A stretch of DNA of 64,000 nucleotides from Paracoccaceae bacterium (lineage in GTDB: Bacteria > Pseudomonadota > Alphaproteobacteria > Rhodobacterales > Rhodobacteraceae): contig JAPOTI010000047.1 in the NCBI GenBank assembly GCA_026709265.1, forward strand, positions 1-64,000, written 5' to 3'. Both the position numbers and the translations under genes were made by a program. Position 1 is the first letter of the stretch. Each line of letters starts with the position of its first letter. The notes beneath the pieces are model-generated. The model did no database searches. It was given only the letters and a program-made list of their open reading frames with translations, and was not told the DNA's origin. Shown piece after piece: positions 36,796-47,478 of the stretch.

Positions 36796-39453
36796 TTATT
36801 GATTATCCGAGTCTTTTGCTTTGTCAGTGGCAACAATGACCGCCTGTGCCGCTGCTAAACGGGCAATCGGAACACGGTATGGCGAACAGGAAACCGAGTC
36901 AAAACCGAGTTCGCGGCAGAGGGAGATACTTTGTGGGTCGCCACCATGTTCTCCACAAATGGAAAGGGGAAGATTGTGCCCACTTGCCTGCGCCCGCTGC
37001 ACCGCGATTTGCAAAAGCTCACCAACACCCTCTCTATCGAGCGTGCCAAACGGGTCGTTTGGATAAACACCCTGAGCAATGTAAGTTTCCATGAATTTCT
37101 GGGAATCGTCTCGGCTCAAGCCATAGGTCATCTGTGTCAAGTCGTTCGTGCCAAAACTGAGGAAATCAGAATTGATCGCCAAATCACCGCTGCGCAGGGC
37201 TGCTCTCGGGGTTTCCACCATGACCCCCAGTCGATAGCAGAAGTGAATCCCGGTCTCTTCCATAACAGATTTCGCTTCGTGATCGACGTAATTGCGGACC
37301 AGTTCGACTTCGCGGTTAGCAGATACGAGCGGGATCATGATTTCGGGAACCATTTCGAGTCCCTCGCTGTGCACTTCCACTGCCGCTTCAAAGATGGCCC
37401 TGGCCTGCATTTGATAGATCTCCGGCATAACGATGCCGACACGAACACCTCGCATCCCCAGCATGGGATTGAATTCTTTAAGTTCGTCGGCACGCTGAAT
37501 GACATATTTGACATCACAATTCAGTTCTTCTGCCATGCGCTCAAACTCCTGAACGGCACGTGGAACAAACTCATGCAACGGGGGGTCGAACAGCCGGATG
37601 CAAACCGCACGCCCGGACATCTCGCGGAATATCTCGATAAAATCGCATTTTTGCATCTCAATGAGCTGGCGCAGCACGATCCGGCGCTCTTCGGGCGTTT
37701 CTGAAAATAACATCTGCCGCATAATCGTCAGTTGCGACTTCTCGAAATACATATGCTCAGTTCGACACAGCCCGATACCGTCGGCCCTGAACGTCTTTGC
37801 AACACGCACTTCGTCGATAATATCTGCATTGGCGCGCACGCCCATGTCGCGAATATCGTCAGCCCATGATAGAAAGGTCTCAAAATAATTGTTCAATGTT
37901 GGCTCGACAAGGCAGGCACGCCCTTCCAGGACGGCACCCTGGGTTCCATCAAGCGTAATGCTGTCACCTTCGCGAAGTTCTGCTCCCATTCCCGCCTTCA
38001 AAACGGGGGGACCTGTCGTTGAATTGTCTGGATGAACTATTTGTATATCTGTGGCACCAACGACGCAGGGCACCCCGAGACCGCGTGCAACCACCGCCGC
38101 ATGGCTAGTGAGTCCTCCACGACCGGTCAATACGGCCTGCGCCGTATGAATACCCCGAAAATCATCAGGACCTGTTTCAGCACGTACCAGAATGCACGCA
38201 TTTCCGGCGGCGGCAAATTGTTCGGCGGCGCGTGACGAAAACGCGATCATGCCGGTGGCGGCACCGGGGCTTGCCGGGATGCCTCGGGCGATCACCGCGT
38301 TGTCTGATCCAGATGCAATCTGCGGGTGAAGCACGGTGTTCAAACTTGTCGGTGCGACTCGGGACAACGCTTCCTGTCGTGAAATCACACCGTCATTGGC
38401 TAAATCAACAACCACACGAATCGCCGCCGAAACATTGCGCTCTGCTGGAACCGAGTCGAGAAGCCAGAGTTTTATGCCATCATATGCAAACTCAATCTCC
38501 TGTACGTCACGAAAATGAAGACGCAGGGAGTTCAGCATTTTTGTCACCTGAGGTGCCCGTTCAGGCAAGTGGGTATGAATCAAGTTGCACCCGCCTTGAT
38601 AATACCATTTCTGCCGACGCATCATTCTGAGCTGTCCGGATTCTTGCGACTCACCGGTTTCACGGGCAATTGAGGATATGGTGCCAAACACCGTTCCCTC
38701 CTGCCCCGCACCATCGATCATGGATTGCACGATCAATCCAAGTCTGTTTTCTCCCCCATTGGCCATGTCGGCATCGCGTAACGCAGCGCGTTCAGGCGAT
38801 TTCCATGCGCCGAATGCAGCGATGAAGACCGCTTCAAGTTGCCGGAGAGGGCATTGCGGAAACGGATTGCCGGTCTCCTGCTCATAGAGATCAAGCAATG
38901 CCGACACACGATCCATTTGTGATGCAGAATTCCGCTCCTCGACCTCCGTCACGACTTGTGGTGAGATCACTCCAATATCCACAGCAAATGAATGGATAAA
39001 GTCTGCGTATCGCGATGTCGCACACTCATCACCAACCTGTCGTGCAAGACTTGCCTGCGTTGCCGGCGACATTCCGATATTGAATCGTGCCTTGATACTT
39101 CCCCAGCCTGAGCAATTGGGGCTCGGGCGCACCGCGAGAAGCTGGCTTGACGAAAAATGGGCAAGCACGATCTCGAGGCCTTGGGGTGAGCCTGAAACGA
39201 TCCGTTCAACTTCCGCAGCCGCGACAGCAACAGTTGGCGGTACAGGAAATTTCCATTTCGCCAACTGGTTCAATCGTTGTGCACGTTGTCCAAAGTCTGT
39301 ACCGAGATCTAAATCACCGCTTCCAATGACGACAATCCCTGTTTCGTCTGCCAATCCCGACCTCGCAGATTCATTATTCTGCACCGCAGCATAATCCTTT
39401 TGCACCAGCAAAGCAAAGGAGTTGTGCAGCACCAGAATGGTCTCAGCCTCCAA
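36796..39453 (-). CDS. PPDK-like PEP-utilising protein with divergent ATP-grasp domain
   Basis: 885 residues, the length of pyruvate phosphate dikinase. The C-terminal two thirds match well: phosphohistidine His451 in TGRGGLTSHAAVVARG, then GIGLCRTEHMYF, FGTNDLTQMTYGLSRDD and the catalytic Cys in SICGEHGGDP (about residue 834). The N-terminal ATP-grasp part is eroded: the usual GGKGANLAEM and VSVRSGARVSMPGMMDT motifs are replaced by unlike sequence, and LWMLQTR by LWLLDSVP. It is the last gene of the glyQ-glyS operon. It may bind PEP/pyruvate but is unlikely to use ATP as PPDK does. Confidence 0.85.
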   Translation of the reverse strand: MEAETILVLHNSFALLVQKDYAAVQNNESARSGLADETGIVVIGSGDLDLGTDFGQRAQRLNQLAKWKFPVPPTVAVAAAEVERIVSGSPQGLEIVLAHFSSSQLLAVRPSPNCSGWGSIKARFNIGMSPATQASLARQVGDECATSRYADFIHSFAVDIGVISPQVVTEVEERNSASQMDRVSALLDLYEQETGNPFPQCPLRQLEAVFIAAFGAWKSPERAALRDADMANGGENRLGLIVQSMIDGAGQEGTVFGTISSIARETGESQESGQLRMMRRQKWYYQGGCNLIHTHLPERAPQVTKMLNSLRLHFRDVQEIEFAYDGIKLWLLDSVPAERNVSAAIRVVVDLANDGVISRQEALSRVAPTSLNTVLHPQIASGSDNAVIARGIPASPGAATGMIAFSSRAAEQFAAAGNACILVRAETGPDDFRGIHTAQAVLTGRGGLTSHAAVVARGLGVPCVVGATDIQIVHPDNSTTGPPVLKAGMGAELREGDSITLDGTQGAVLEGRACLVEPTLNNYFETFLSWADDIRDMGVRANADIIDEVRVAKTFRADGIGLCRTEHMYFEKSQLTIMRQMLFSETPEERRIVLRQLIEMQKCDFIEIFREMSGRAVCIRLFDPPLHEFVPRAVQEFERMAEELNCDVKYVIQRADELKEFNPMLGMRGVRVGIVMPEIYQMQARAIFEAAVEVHSEGLEMVPEIMIPLVSANREVELVRNYVDHEAKSVMEETGIHFCYRLGVMVETPRAALRSGDLAINSDFLSFGTNDLTQMTYGLSRDDSQKFMETYIAQGVYPNDPFGTLDREGVGELLQIAVQRAQASGHNLPLSICGEHGGDPQSISLCRELGFDSVSCSPYRVPIARLAAAQAVIVATDKAKDSDNQ

Positions 39454-39589
39454 GATACTGTCAATGTCCGCATTCCAGCGTCATGATCCTGCCTTGTGGA
39501 TATCATGAGGATTTCGTATCTTGTCATTGGGATCGTACGCGATACCCGACCAACGATCACGTTCTCAGTGTACCTGTTGCCAGCAGATA

Positions 39590-41698
39590 TCAGATCTCAA
39601 TGCGAGTCAGGTCAGCAATGGCGTTGGTTGAATGACAAATGGCGGCGAGAAGTCGAAGGCGATTTTCCCGTAAATCCGCATCATCTGTATTGACCCGAAC
39701 CTGTTCAAAGAAGTGGTCGATAGGCTCTGACAGGGCTGCCATCGCCTTCATCGCTCCGGCATAATTCTCCTCGCCCAAATCCATCGTGATCGCATGATTT
39801 GTATCCTTGAGTGCCGCAAACAGCGCAACTTCACTTGACTCAGTGGCGCGTTTGGCCGTGGGTTCAGGCGGTATCTTTGCGACGCGGCCTTCGGATTGCA
39901 GAATGTTGTAGGCGCGCCGAAACCCGTGCAGCAGTCTTTCCCCATCCGCAGTTGTGAGGAACATGCTCAGGGCGCGTGCACGAACTGTCAAAAGTGTCAG
40001 ATCATCTGAATCTTCTTTTGCCGCGCAAGCCCTGATGATGTCATGGCGGAGACCTTGCGTCCGCAAAAACACGGCCAGTCGATCCATGATGAATGTCATG
40101 ACTGAATCGACCACAACATGCCAATTCGGCTTGGATTTTGTAAGGCCGGCCAATCCTTGTTCAGCATATCCATCCAGCGCGACATCAAAGATATCTGCCA
40201 GCCGCAAACGCAAGTCATTGGCGAGGACGACCCGGACGATTGCCAGTGCAGCACGGCGCAGGGCAAACGGGTCTTTTGATCCGGTCGGGATCTCTCCAAT
40301 TGCAAAAAAACCGGCAAGTTGATCGATTCGGTCTGCCAGCCCTACAGCTATGGAAACTTCCCCCTTAGGCATCTTGTCTTCAGCGAGCGCCGGCAGATAA
40401 TGTCCCTCACATGCCGCCGCGATGGCTGAATCCATAAACAAAATCTCTGCCCACTGTCTTCCCACCATACCTTGAAGTTCGGGGAACTCGCCAACTGTTT
40501 GAGAGACAAGATCGACCTTGGCAAATGCCGCTGCGCGCTCGGCCATCTCCCCGTCATAACCGAGATCGCTCGCAATGCGTCCCGCCAGCGCCCGAAGCCG
40601 CTGGCTCTTGCATGCCATATCGCCGAGTTTTTCATGATAACTGATCGTTGCAAGTTTTTCCCGCAACATGTCGATGCCACAATCACCAGTGATTTGACGA
40701 AGATCATTGCTCCATACAAACTCAGCATCGGCAAGACGGGCATTCAATACAAGCTGATTTCCCTTGAGGATTGTGGCTCCGTCATCCGGGGTTTGCCGGT
40801 CAGCAACCACAATAAAATGCGTGACCGCAGCGGTCTCTCGGTCACACACCGACAGAAATTTCTGATGCGAACGCATCGTGGTGACAAGAATCTCACGCGG
40901 CAGACATCGATATTTTTGATCAATTTCTCCGATCATTGGGACCGGCCATTCGACCAACCCCGTGATTTCCTCAAGAAGTTCGGCGTCTTCAACCAGTTCC
41001 AATCCACGATCATTCGCCAGGCGGCGGGCGTCCTCGCGAATGCGCTGGAGGCGCAACTGTGAGTCAAGGATGACGAATCGCTCCTCGAGGAGCGACATAT
41101 ATTCATCAAAAGATGTAAAGCTGAAACGCGTGGGCGACATGACGGCATGTCCGCTTGTTGTGCTGCTGGCGGTCATTCCACTGATACCAAAATCGAGACG
41201 TTCAACTCTGTTGTCGATACATAACACGGCCGTGACCGTACGAATTGGGCGTACCCAGCGGAAAGACCCTGTTCCCCACCGCATCGATTTTGGCCAGCGA
41301 AACGCTAAGATGGTCTCAGGTAGAACCCGGTTGAGAATTTCTGCCAGTTCCTGCCCGGGTTGCGCGATGACCGCGAAATAGAATGCGCCTTTTTTCTCCT
41401 CACGAATCTCAAGTTGATCGGGGTCAATACGCGCGCTCCTGGCGAAACCCTGGATTGCTGCCGATGGAGAACCCACCCTGGGGCCTCTCTTGGTTTCTGT
41501 CGTTGCCGGACTTGAATCAGGCAAATTTCGTAGATCAACTGCCAGGCGGCGGGGCGTCACATAGGCAGTATGGGATTCTGGCGTGATTCCCTGTGCATTG
41601 AGTTGCCCGATCAGTTGCTCGAGAAAAGCTGCGGCCCCGGCACGTTGCAGACGTGCCGGAATCTCATCCGACTGAATTTCAAATATGAGATCTGCCAT
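39590..41698 (-). CDS. glyS: Glycyl-tRNA synthetase beta subunit
   Basis: Beta subunit of the alpha2beta2 bacterial glycyl-tRNA synthetase; it binds tRNA-Gly. About 702 residues, normal. The N-terminus LIFEIQSDEIPARLQ and FRWPKSMRWG, CDRETAAVTHFIVVAD and ILFMDSAIAAAC-like motifs identify it. The start is placed at ATG 41696-41698; a TTG at 41711-41713 overlapping the upstream stop codon is possible. It follows the DUF6446-type gene directly and is followed by the PPDK-like gene. Confidence 0.95.
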   Translation of the reverse strand: MADLIFEIQSDEIPARLQRAGAAAFLEQLIGQLNAQGITPESHTAYVTPRRLAVDLRNLPDSSPATTETKRGPRVGSPSAAIQGFARSARIDPDQLEIREEKKGAFYFAVIAQPGQELAEILNRVLPETILAFRWPKSMRWGTGSFRWVRPIRTVTAVLCIDNRVERLDFGISGMTASSTTSGHAVMSPTRFSFTSFDEYMSLLEERFVILDSQLRLQRIREDARRLANDRGLELVEDAELLEEITGLVEWPVPMIGEIDQKYRCLPREILVTTMRSHQKFLSVCDRETAAVTHFIVVADRQTPDDGATILKGNQLVLNARLADAEFVWSNDLRQITGDCGIDMLREKLATISYHEKLGDMACKSQRLRALAGRIASDLGYDGEMAERAAAFAKVDLVSQTVGEFPELQGMVGRQWAEILFMDSAIAAACEGHYLPALAEDKMPKGEVSIAVGLADRIDQLAGFFAIGEIPTGSKDPFALRRAALAIVRVVLANDLRLRLADIFDVALDGYAEQGLAGLTKSKPNWHVVVDSVMTFIMDRLAVFLRTQGLRHDIIRACAAKEDSDDLTLLTVRARALSMFLTTADGERLLHGFRRAYNILQSEGRVAKIPPEPTAKRATESSEVALFAALKDTNHAITMDLGEENYAGAMKAMAALSEPIDHFFEQVRVNTDDADLRENRLRLLAAICHSTNAIADLTRIEI

Positions 41699-41709
41699 GC
41701 CCGAATCAC

Positions 41710-42174
41710 TCAACGCGTTCTGAATTGCCGCCAGGCATATCCACGCCCGTCGGGATAAAGGGCAGCCACCAGGTCGACGCCTTCCGCAACCTCAGATTCG
41801 ACCAGGAATGCCTGTGCATGCCCTGTTTCCAGATCGCCACCGATCTCCCTTGCGTCAAAACAATCGAACCAACTCGGAGCGGTCAAAGGTATCGGATCGT
41901 GATATGTGACATCATCATCCACATGATCGAGACTCCTGATGTCCGCCTGAAAACAGGCCCGAAATTTCAACGGACTTGACGACCCGCGAATTCCGTTGAT
42001 GGAACTCAGCATGATCGGGCGTCCGGGATCACCTTCGAGTTTCAAAATTGCCCCAAATCCCTCAACCGGTCCTTCAAAGCGGGAATATTCGGTAAAGGTT
42101 TGCGCATACCAAAGCCAGGCACCGGCAATTACGGCGATCCCCAGCAATCCGATGGCCGTCATACGGCCACTCAT
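41710..42174 (-). CDS. DUF6446-type small membrane-anchored protein
   Basis: 154 residues. It begins with an N-terminal membrane helix ([18 protein letters not shown]) and has a soluble domain with [13 protein letters not shown] and [13 protein letters not shown], whose two Cys might form a periplasmic disulfide. The start ATG 42172-42174 overlaps the glyQ stop (ATGA). I recall this family as typical between glyQ and glyS in Rhodobacterales. No function is known. Confidence 0.82.
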   Translation of the reverse strand: MSGRMTAIGLLGIAVIAGAWLWYAQTFTEYSRFEGPVEGFGAILKLEGDPGRPIMLSSINGIRGSSSPLKFRACFQADIRSLDHVDDDVTYHDPIPLTAPSWFDCFDAREIGGDLETGHAQAFLVESEVAEGVDLVAALYPDGRGYAWRQFRTR

Positions 42175-43121
42175 TCCGTCGATTCCTGTGTCAGATGACC
42201 GCCACCATCCTCTGTGTTCAAATAGGCGGCAGCGCACAGCTTCGCGAGATTACGTATTCGCGTGATCAGCGCCTGTCTCTCGTTGACCGAGAGCAATCCG
42301 CGTGCATCCATCAGATTGAAAAGATGGGAGGCCTTCACGCATTGATCATATGCCGGTTGCACCATGATGATATGTTGACCGGTTTTGGGGTCAATGGGCG
42401 GCTGGTCCAGAATGTCACGGCAAGCTGTTTCGGCATCGGCAAAATGACGGCGGGCGACCTCACCGTCACAAATATCAAAGTTCCAGCGAGAATATTCTCG
42501 CTCCGGTTGGGCAAACACATCCCCATAGGTCAGTGGCAGACCTGACCCAGGATCATTGAAGGGCATGTCCATGACATGTCTGACGCCAATGACATACATG
42601 GCCAGTCGTTCCAATCCATAGGTGATCTCAACGGGAATTATTTGGCATTCTTGTCCGCCAACCTGTTGAAAATATGTAAATTGTGAGACTTCCATACCAT
42701 CACACCAGACTTCCCAACCCAAACCCGAAGCACCGAGTGTGGGGCTTTCCCAATCATCTTCGACAAAGCGAATGTCATGAAGCTTGGCATTGATCCCCGC
42801 CGCGACCAAAGACCCAAGATACAAATCACGAATATCTTGCGGCGCGGGTTTGATAATCACCTGAAACTGAAAGTAATGTTGCAGACGGTTCGGATTCTCA
42901 CCATAGCGCCCGTCAACCGGGCGGCGTGACGCCTGAACATACGCTGCGGCCCAGGGTCTGGAACCCAGTGCGCGCAAAGTGGTTGCCGGATGGAATGTAC
43001 CTGCACCTACCTCCATATCATATGGTTGCAGTAAAGCGCATCCGTTTTGCGACCAATAATGCTGCAACCGAAGAATAATGTCCTGGAAACAGCGTGGCCT
43101 TTCAGCGGATTCGATGGTCAT
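42171..43121 (-). CDS. glyQ: Glycyl-tRNA synthetase alpha subunit
   Basis: Catalytic alpha subunit; activates glycine and attaches it to tRNA-Gly. 316 residues. Visible are [39 protein letters not shown], the motif around [20 protein letters not shown] (part) and the [12 protein letters not shown] motif. First gene of the operon glyQ, DUF6446, glyS, PPDK-like; the next gene overlaps by 4 nt. Confidence 0.96.
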   Translation of the reverse strand: MTIESAERPRCFQDIILRLQHYWSQNGCALLQPYDMEVGAGTFHPATTLRALGSRPWAAAYVQASRRPVDGRYGENPNRLQHYFQFQVIIKPAPQDIRDLYLGSLVAAGINAKLHDIRFVEDDWESPTLGASGLGWEVWCDGMEVSQFTYFQQVGGQECQIIPVEITYGLERLAMYVIGVRHVMDMPFNDPGSGLPLTYGDVFAQPEREYSRWNFDICDGEVARRHFADAETACRDILDQPPIDPKTGQHIIMVQPAYDQCVKASHLFNLMDARGLLSVNERQALITRIRNLAKLCAAAYLNTEDGGGHLTQESTE

Positions 43122-43306
43122 TCTGTCGTTTTCGCTGTCCGATACACGCGCGTCATGAAAAGCCCGGGATGATTAGTCTTTGCCGCAGGATACGGCATCT
43201 CTGTCTTGAAACTATCCCGCGTAATATTTAGCATCAACTGATTATTTTGTATCAACGGCTTTTCTCAGTTCTCAACCGGAAGCCAATATTCCAAAGCCAG
43301 TATTTC

Positions 43307-44962
43307 ATGCGTCGAATTCTCATTATCATCCTATTGTTGCCCTGTTGTCTGTTGGCCAGCCCCGGCGTGCAGGCACAGGATCGCAACTGGTGGCTGCAGC
43401 TCCAGTCCTTCAGGGGCTATAACGAGGCCAATCATCTTGTCGGCCAGATCTCTGGGCGCGTGTCTGGACTGCGCATTTTCCGTTCTCTCAACAATCGCTA
43501 TCTCGTTGTGTCCGGACGTTATACCAAGGGACAGGCTGCACAACTGCGTGGCCAACTCATCACTGGCGGGCTCATCAAGGATACCAGCAGCATCACGACG
43601 GGCAAACATTTCCGGGAACAGGTCTGGCCAACAGCGAACCGGCCAGAGGCGGTTGAAACACAGCAAGCTAATACGATTCGTCGTGGTTCTGAAGACGCAT
43701 TTGCGGCGCAAACCGCTCTGCAATGGTTTGGAGACTATAGAGGTGCGATTGATGGAATTTTTGGCGCTGGCACGGTGGCGGCGATACGAAACTATCAGGG
43801 GCGTACCGAAACACCCGTCACGGGCCAGCTGACACGCAGTCAGTTCAATCAGTTGACTGCGTCATATGAGCAGGAACTTGAGTATTTCGGACTCCAACCC
43901 GTTATCCGCACCGCGGCAGGAATCGCAGTGGACATTCCGGGAAACATACTCCGCTTCTCTCGGGTTGAAGAGCCGTTCATCTATTTCGAGCCAGTCGGCA
44001 ACAACCGGTTGCAGTTGTTCCTGATCAGTTTGACGGGGAGTTCTGCCACTTTCGAATCGCTGTTCGAATCAATGCAACTGATTGATTTCATTCCCGATGA
44101 CGGTGAAACACAATTCAGTCGAGACCGTTTTGAAATCCGTGCAGCCGATGATTCGATCAGCGCCTATGCCGATGTGCGACTCTTTGATGAGCGAATCAAG
44201 GGCTATCTGCTGATCTGGGACCCTGTCAACGAAACTCAAATGGGACGTGTGACGAGAGCGATGTCGAACAGCCTGCAGGAATCGAGTGCGTTGACATTGA
44301 CAATGCCGACTGTAGATGGCGACCGATCTTCATCGCCTCCACTGGTCAGACTCGACATACCCCAACCACGATTTCGCCAATCTGGTTTCTTCATCGACCC
44401 CCAAGGAATTGTTGTGACAAGTAGTGTCGTTGCTGATTCATGTGAGCAGATTTTTCTTTTTCCCAATCATGAAATGATGCTTGGACCCGTCGACAGGGGG
44501 GCAGACATCGCACTGATACTACCTGTTGACCGGCAAACCCCCCTCTCCTACGCAAGGTTGCGCCGTGGCGACCCCGCCAAGGGTGAAGAAATCACACTGT
44601 CCGGTTTTTCCTTCGGTGGCGAACTCGGTTCTCCGTCGCAAACTCCTGCCATTTGGAATGGCAATGACCCGCGCAATGCGTCAATGGCGCATGGTCTCGT
44701 CGCCGTCGATGCCTATCGTGGTGATATCGGTGGTCCGGTCCTTGATCGATCCGGCCTCGTCGTTGGTGCCCTTGTCGCGGATATTGAGGCCGGAAGAAGA
44801 TTACCGTCAGGCATGCATAGTGTCGCCAAAAACAAGGCCATCTCAAGACTCGCAAGTCAGGCCGGGATTGATCTTGACCACGCCGATACCGCGGCAGAAT
44901 TACAGTTTGCTGATCTTGCAAGGGACGCCAAGGACATCACCGTACTCGTCGAGTGTTTCTAA
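43307..44962 (+). CDS. Secreted trypsin-like protein with peptidoglycan-binding domain, catalytic Ser lost
   Basis: About 551 residues. A signal peptide (ILIIILLLPCCLLASPGVQA) is followed by a SPOR-like WWLQLQSFRGYNEA region, a PGB_1-like domain (AAQTALQWFGDYRGAIDGIFG with NYQG), and a C-terminal trypsin-like fold (about residues 370-530). The serine motif GDSGGP reads GDIGGP, and no His of the TAAHC type is seen in VVTSSVVADSCEQIFLF. So it is probably a non-proteolytic scaffold. The start ATG 43307 opens the signal peptide; 43247 would precede it. It is divergent from glyQ, with 185 bp between. Confidence 0.82.
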   Translation: MRRILIIILLLPCCLLASPGVQAQDRNWWLQLQSFRGYNEANHLVGQISGRVSGLRIFRSLNNRYLVVSGRYTKGQAAQLRGQLITGGLIKDTSSITTGKHFREQVWPTANRPEAVETQQANTIRRGSEDAFAAQTALQWFGDYRGAIDGIFGAGTVAAIRNYQGRTETPVTGQLTRSQFNQLTASYEQELEYFGLQPVIRTAAGIAVDIPGNILRFSRVEEPFIYFEPVGNNRLQLFLISLTGSSATFESLFESMQLIDFIPDDGETQFSRDRFEIRAADDSISAYADVRLFDERIKGYLLIWDPVNETQMGRVTRAMSNSLQESSALTLTMPTVDGDRSSSPPLVRLDIPQPRFRQSGFFIDPQGIVVTSSVVADSCEQIFLFPNHEMMLGPVDRGADIALILPVDRQTPLSYARLRRGDPAKGEEITLSGFSFGGELGSPSQTPAIWNGNDPRNASMAHGLVAVDAYRGDIGGPVLDRSGLVVGALVADIEAGRRLPSGMHSVAKNKAISRLASQAGIDLDHADTAAELQFADLARDAKDITVLVECF

Positions 44963-44974
44963 CCGTTCCCTGGG

Positions 44975-45751
44975 TCAGATTGTCTCGACATTGGCGTCGA
45001 TGGCAATCGACTGGCCAGAAACATTCTGACCAAGATCTGAAATCAGGAAAGCCGTCATCGCCGCGACATCCTCAGCGCTGACCATGCGCCGCAACGAGAC
45101 AGATGAAACAAGTTCATTCTCAATTTGTTGCGATGTTGCTGACAACAGTTCCGCCCGCGCATCGATGACATTTTGTATGCGTTGCCCTGCGACGATACCA
45201 GGCAACAGGGCATTGACCCTGACATTGTATGGACCCAGTTCCTTGGCGAGACACTGGGTCAAACCCACCACCCCGAATTTAACGGCGGAGTAAGGTGCAC
45301 GATACGCGAATCCAAGCTTTCCCACCACCGATGACATATTGACGATGGAACCACCGCCAGCCTCTTTGATATGGGGAACAGCTGCACGGGTGCAAAGGAA
45401 ATGTCCGGTTAAACCGACATCCAGACAGCGTTGCCAATCGGTCGTGGATATTTTCTCAACCGACTCGGTGGGCCCGGCGATCCCGGCATTGTTGACAAGT
45501 GCATCAAGCCCTCCAAATAAAGATATGGCATCGCTCATGAACTTCTCGACGCTTTCTTCATGCGCGACGTCGGTTGCCGAGGCCATGACCTGCGGCAACT
45601 GCAGGGCCGCTGCCTGAAGTGCGTCCTTGTCAATGTCACATATCGCGACGTGGCAACCCGCCGCGTCAAGGGTTCGGGCTATGGCAAAACCAATTCCAGA
45701 AGCGGCAGCAGTGACCACTACCCGCTTGCCAGAAAGGCCGGGGATTTGCAT
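44975..45751 (-). CDS. SDR-family oxidoreductase
   Basis: 258-residue short-chain dehydrogenase with cofactor motif VTAAASGIGFAIAR (Ala in place of the first Gly of TGxxxGIG), NNAGIAG, the catalytic Ser and YSAVK in AYRAPYSAVKFGVVGL, and SGQSIAIDANVETI at the C-terminus. The start ATG 45749-45751 has AAGGA 8 nt upstream; a longer ORF reaches 45871. Convergent with the trypsin-like gene, 12 bp apart. Substrate unknown. Confidence 0.87.
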   Translation of the reverse strand: MQIPGLSGKRVVVTAAASGIGFAIARTLDAAGCHVAICDIDKDALQAAALQLPQVMASATDVAHEESVEKFMSDAISLFGGLDALVNNAGIAGPTESVEKISTTDWQRCLDVGLTGHFLCTRAAVPHIKEAGGGSIVNMSSVVGKLGFAYRAPYSAVKFGVVGLTQCLAKELGPYNVRVNALLPGIVAGQRIQNVIDARAELLSATSQQIENELVSSVSLRRMVSAEDVAAMTAFLISDLGQNVSGQSIAIDANVETI

Positions 45752-46401
45752 GCATTTGTCCTTATCAATTTCCAAAAGTGAGCGTATTTCCAAGACAACA
45801 TAACCGACAAAAATATCCGTGGAGCGAGTCACATACGCGAACACATACAAATGTTGCAATCGGGTTATCAAAAGTCAGCGGTGACAAATCAAGTTTTCAT
45901 CAGGGGTCTTCGCATTCCGATACCAATTCTTGATTCAACTTGACGCTATTATGGCCACACGGGCTTGCGCGTTAATGATTCTGCATTCAACTTGCCGCAT
46001 TTTCTGCAGTTGCAGTTCAGGCGCGTCTTGATTTCAACAGTGGCCACAGATTGGTGTTTCGCACGACTTGACCGCAATTCGGTAACTGGACACCCATCCC
46101 TGTCAAGACACATAGTTCAACCCCGTAAAACAATCCTTCGGGTTTAAAGATTATTTTTGTATTTTATTTGTTCTTCCATTGTTTTACATGAAACAGCTTT
46201 CAATCCACATGAACATTCATCCGATTTTCTGATCATATCGCCCTGGCTTCATGAAAATATGACATTGCATTTCACAGCAGGGTCGGTGTTAAGTATCTGT
46301 CAATCTGACCCACAGAATTGCACCGAGGACATGGCCTCATGCTGCGTCCGGATGTCGGTTCCGATGGTCTCGCCATAGTCTTTAGTCATGCGGAGGAGAA
46401 A
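45752..46401. other. Long intergenic region between divergent SDR and kinase genes
   Basis: About 650 bp, A+T-rich at 46140-46260. It must hold the promoters of both divergent genes. I see no ORF with family features, no clear RNA gene and no strong hairpin. Confidence 0.4.
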
Positions 46402-47322
46402 ATGGGCGGTATCGTCAATCTCGGCGTATTTGTGGCAGATGTTGCGTTTCGTGCGACTCGCCAACCACGAATCGGTGAAACACTGATAGGTAGCGGATTT
46501 GCCCTTGGACCCGGTGGGAAAGGTTCCAACCAGGCAGTCGCGGCAGCCCGACTTGGAGCTTCGGTCTCGTTTGTCTCCAGCTTGGGCGACGACTCCTTTG
46601 GCAAGATGGCACTGGAACTGTGGGAGCGCGAATCCATTCGATTCATCGGCAATATTGACCCGGAGAGTTTCACCGGTGCTGCTTATATTTTCGTGAATGA
46701 AGTGACCGGCGACAATGCCATCATTGTGGTTCCCGGTGCCGGTGACAATGTTTCTCCCGAACATGTCGAATCGGTTCAATCAGAAATTAAAGCTGCGGAC
46801 CTCTTTATGACACAGTTGGAGACGCCTGTTGAGACAGCGCGCCGCGGTCTGCAAATTGCAAAAGACGCGGGCATCAGGACCTTCCTGAATCCAGCGCCTG
46901 CCGCACCTCTTGATGATGGCATTATTTCACTTTGCGACTATTTGACCCCCAATGAGGCGGAAGCAGCTGATCTCACTGGTCAATCCGTCAGTACAGTGGA
47001 GGATGCTGCCCACGCCGCTTCACTCCTGCGAAAGCGAGGTGCCGGGACTGTCATCATTACACTGGGCGAAAAAGGTGCATACTTTGATGACGGGACCGAG
47101 AGATGTCACATTGAACCCTTCAGTTTTGCCCCCGTCGTTGAAACAACGGGTGCTGGGGATAGCTTTTGCGGTGCTTTTGCCCATGCAATCATTACTGGCA
47201 TGGATCCACTCCAATCCGTCCGTTATGCCTGCGCCGCGGCCGGTATTTCAGTGACCCGAAAAGGAACGGCACCCTCAATGCCCACATTTGACGAGGTCGA
47301 GAATCTTTTGTCACGCCGATAG
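46402..47322 (+). CDS. PfkB/ribokinase-family sugar kinase
   Basis: 306 residues. It has the ribokinase start (GGIVNLGVFVADVAFRA), the GPGGKGSNQAVAAARLGA motif, the LMTQLETPVET segment, LNPAPA, YLTPNEAEAADLTG and the catalytic-base motif ETTGAGDSFCGAFAHA. It phosphorylates a sugar, most likely ribose or deoxyribose, using ATP. The start ATG 46402 has GGAG 6 nt upstream; the ORF extends upstream to 46318 without family match. No rbs-type transporter or isomerase is adjacent. Confidence 0.87.
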   Translation: MGGIVNLGVFVADVAFRATRQPRIGETLIGSGFALGPGGKGSNQAVAAARLGASVSFVSSLGDDSFGKMALELWERESIRFIGNIDPESFTGAAYIFVNEVTGDNAIIVVPGAGDNVSPEHVESVQSEIKAADLFMTQLETPVETARRGLQIAKDAGIRTFLNPAPAAPLDDGIISLCDYLTPNEAEAADLTGQSVSTVEDAAHAASLLRKRGAGTVIITLGEKGAYFDDGTERCHIEPFSFAPVVETTGAGDSFCGAFAHAIITGMDPLQSVRYACAAAGISVTRKGTAPSMPTFDEVENLLSRR

Positions 47323-47478
47323 ATTCAAGCTCATAACTCCGGAACACGAATCGTACTTCGTATCCGGGACAACTGGACACAGATTATCTGATCGAAGTCC
47401 GCCCTGCTGAAAATACGTACGGCGACCGGTCATTACAGTCCTGACGACAAGCGGCGTGCGACCGATTCTATACCGGGG

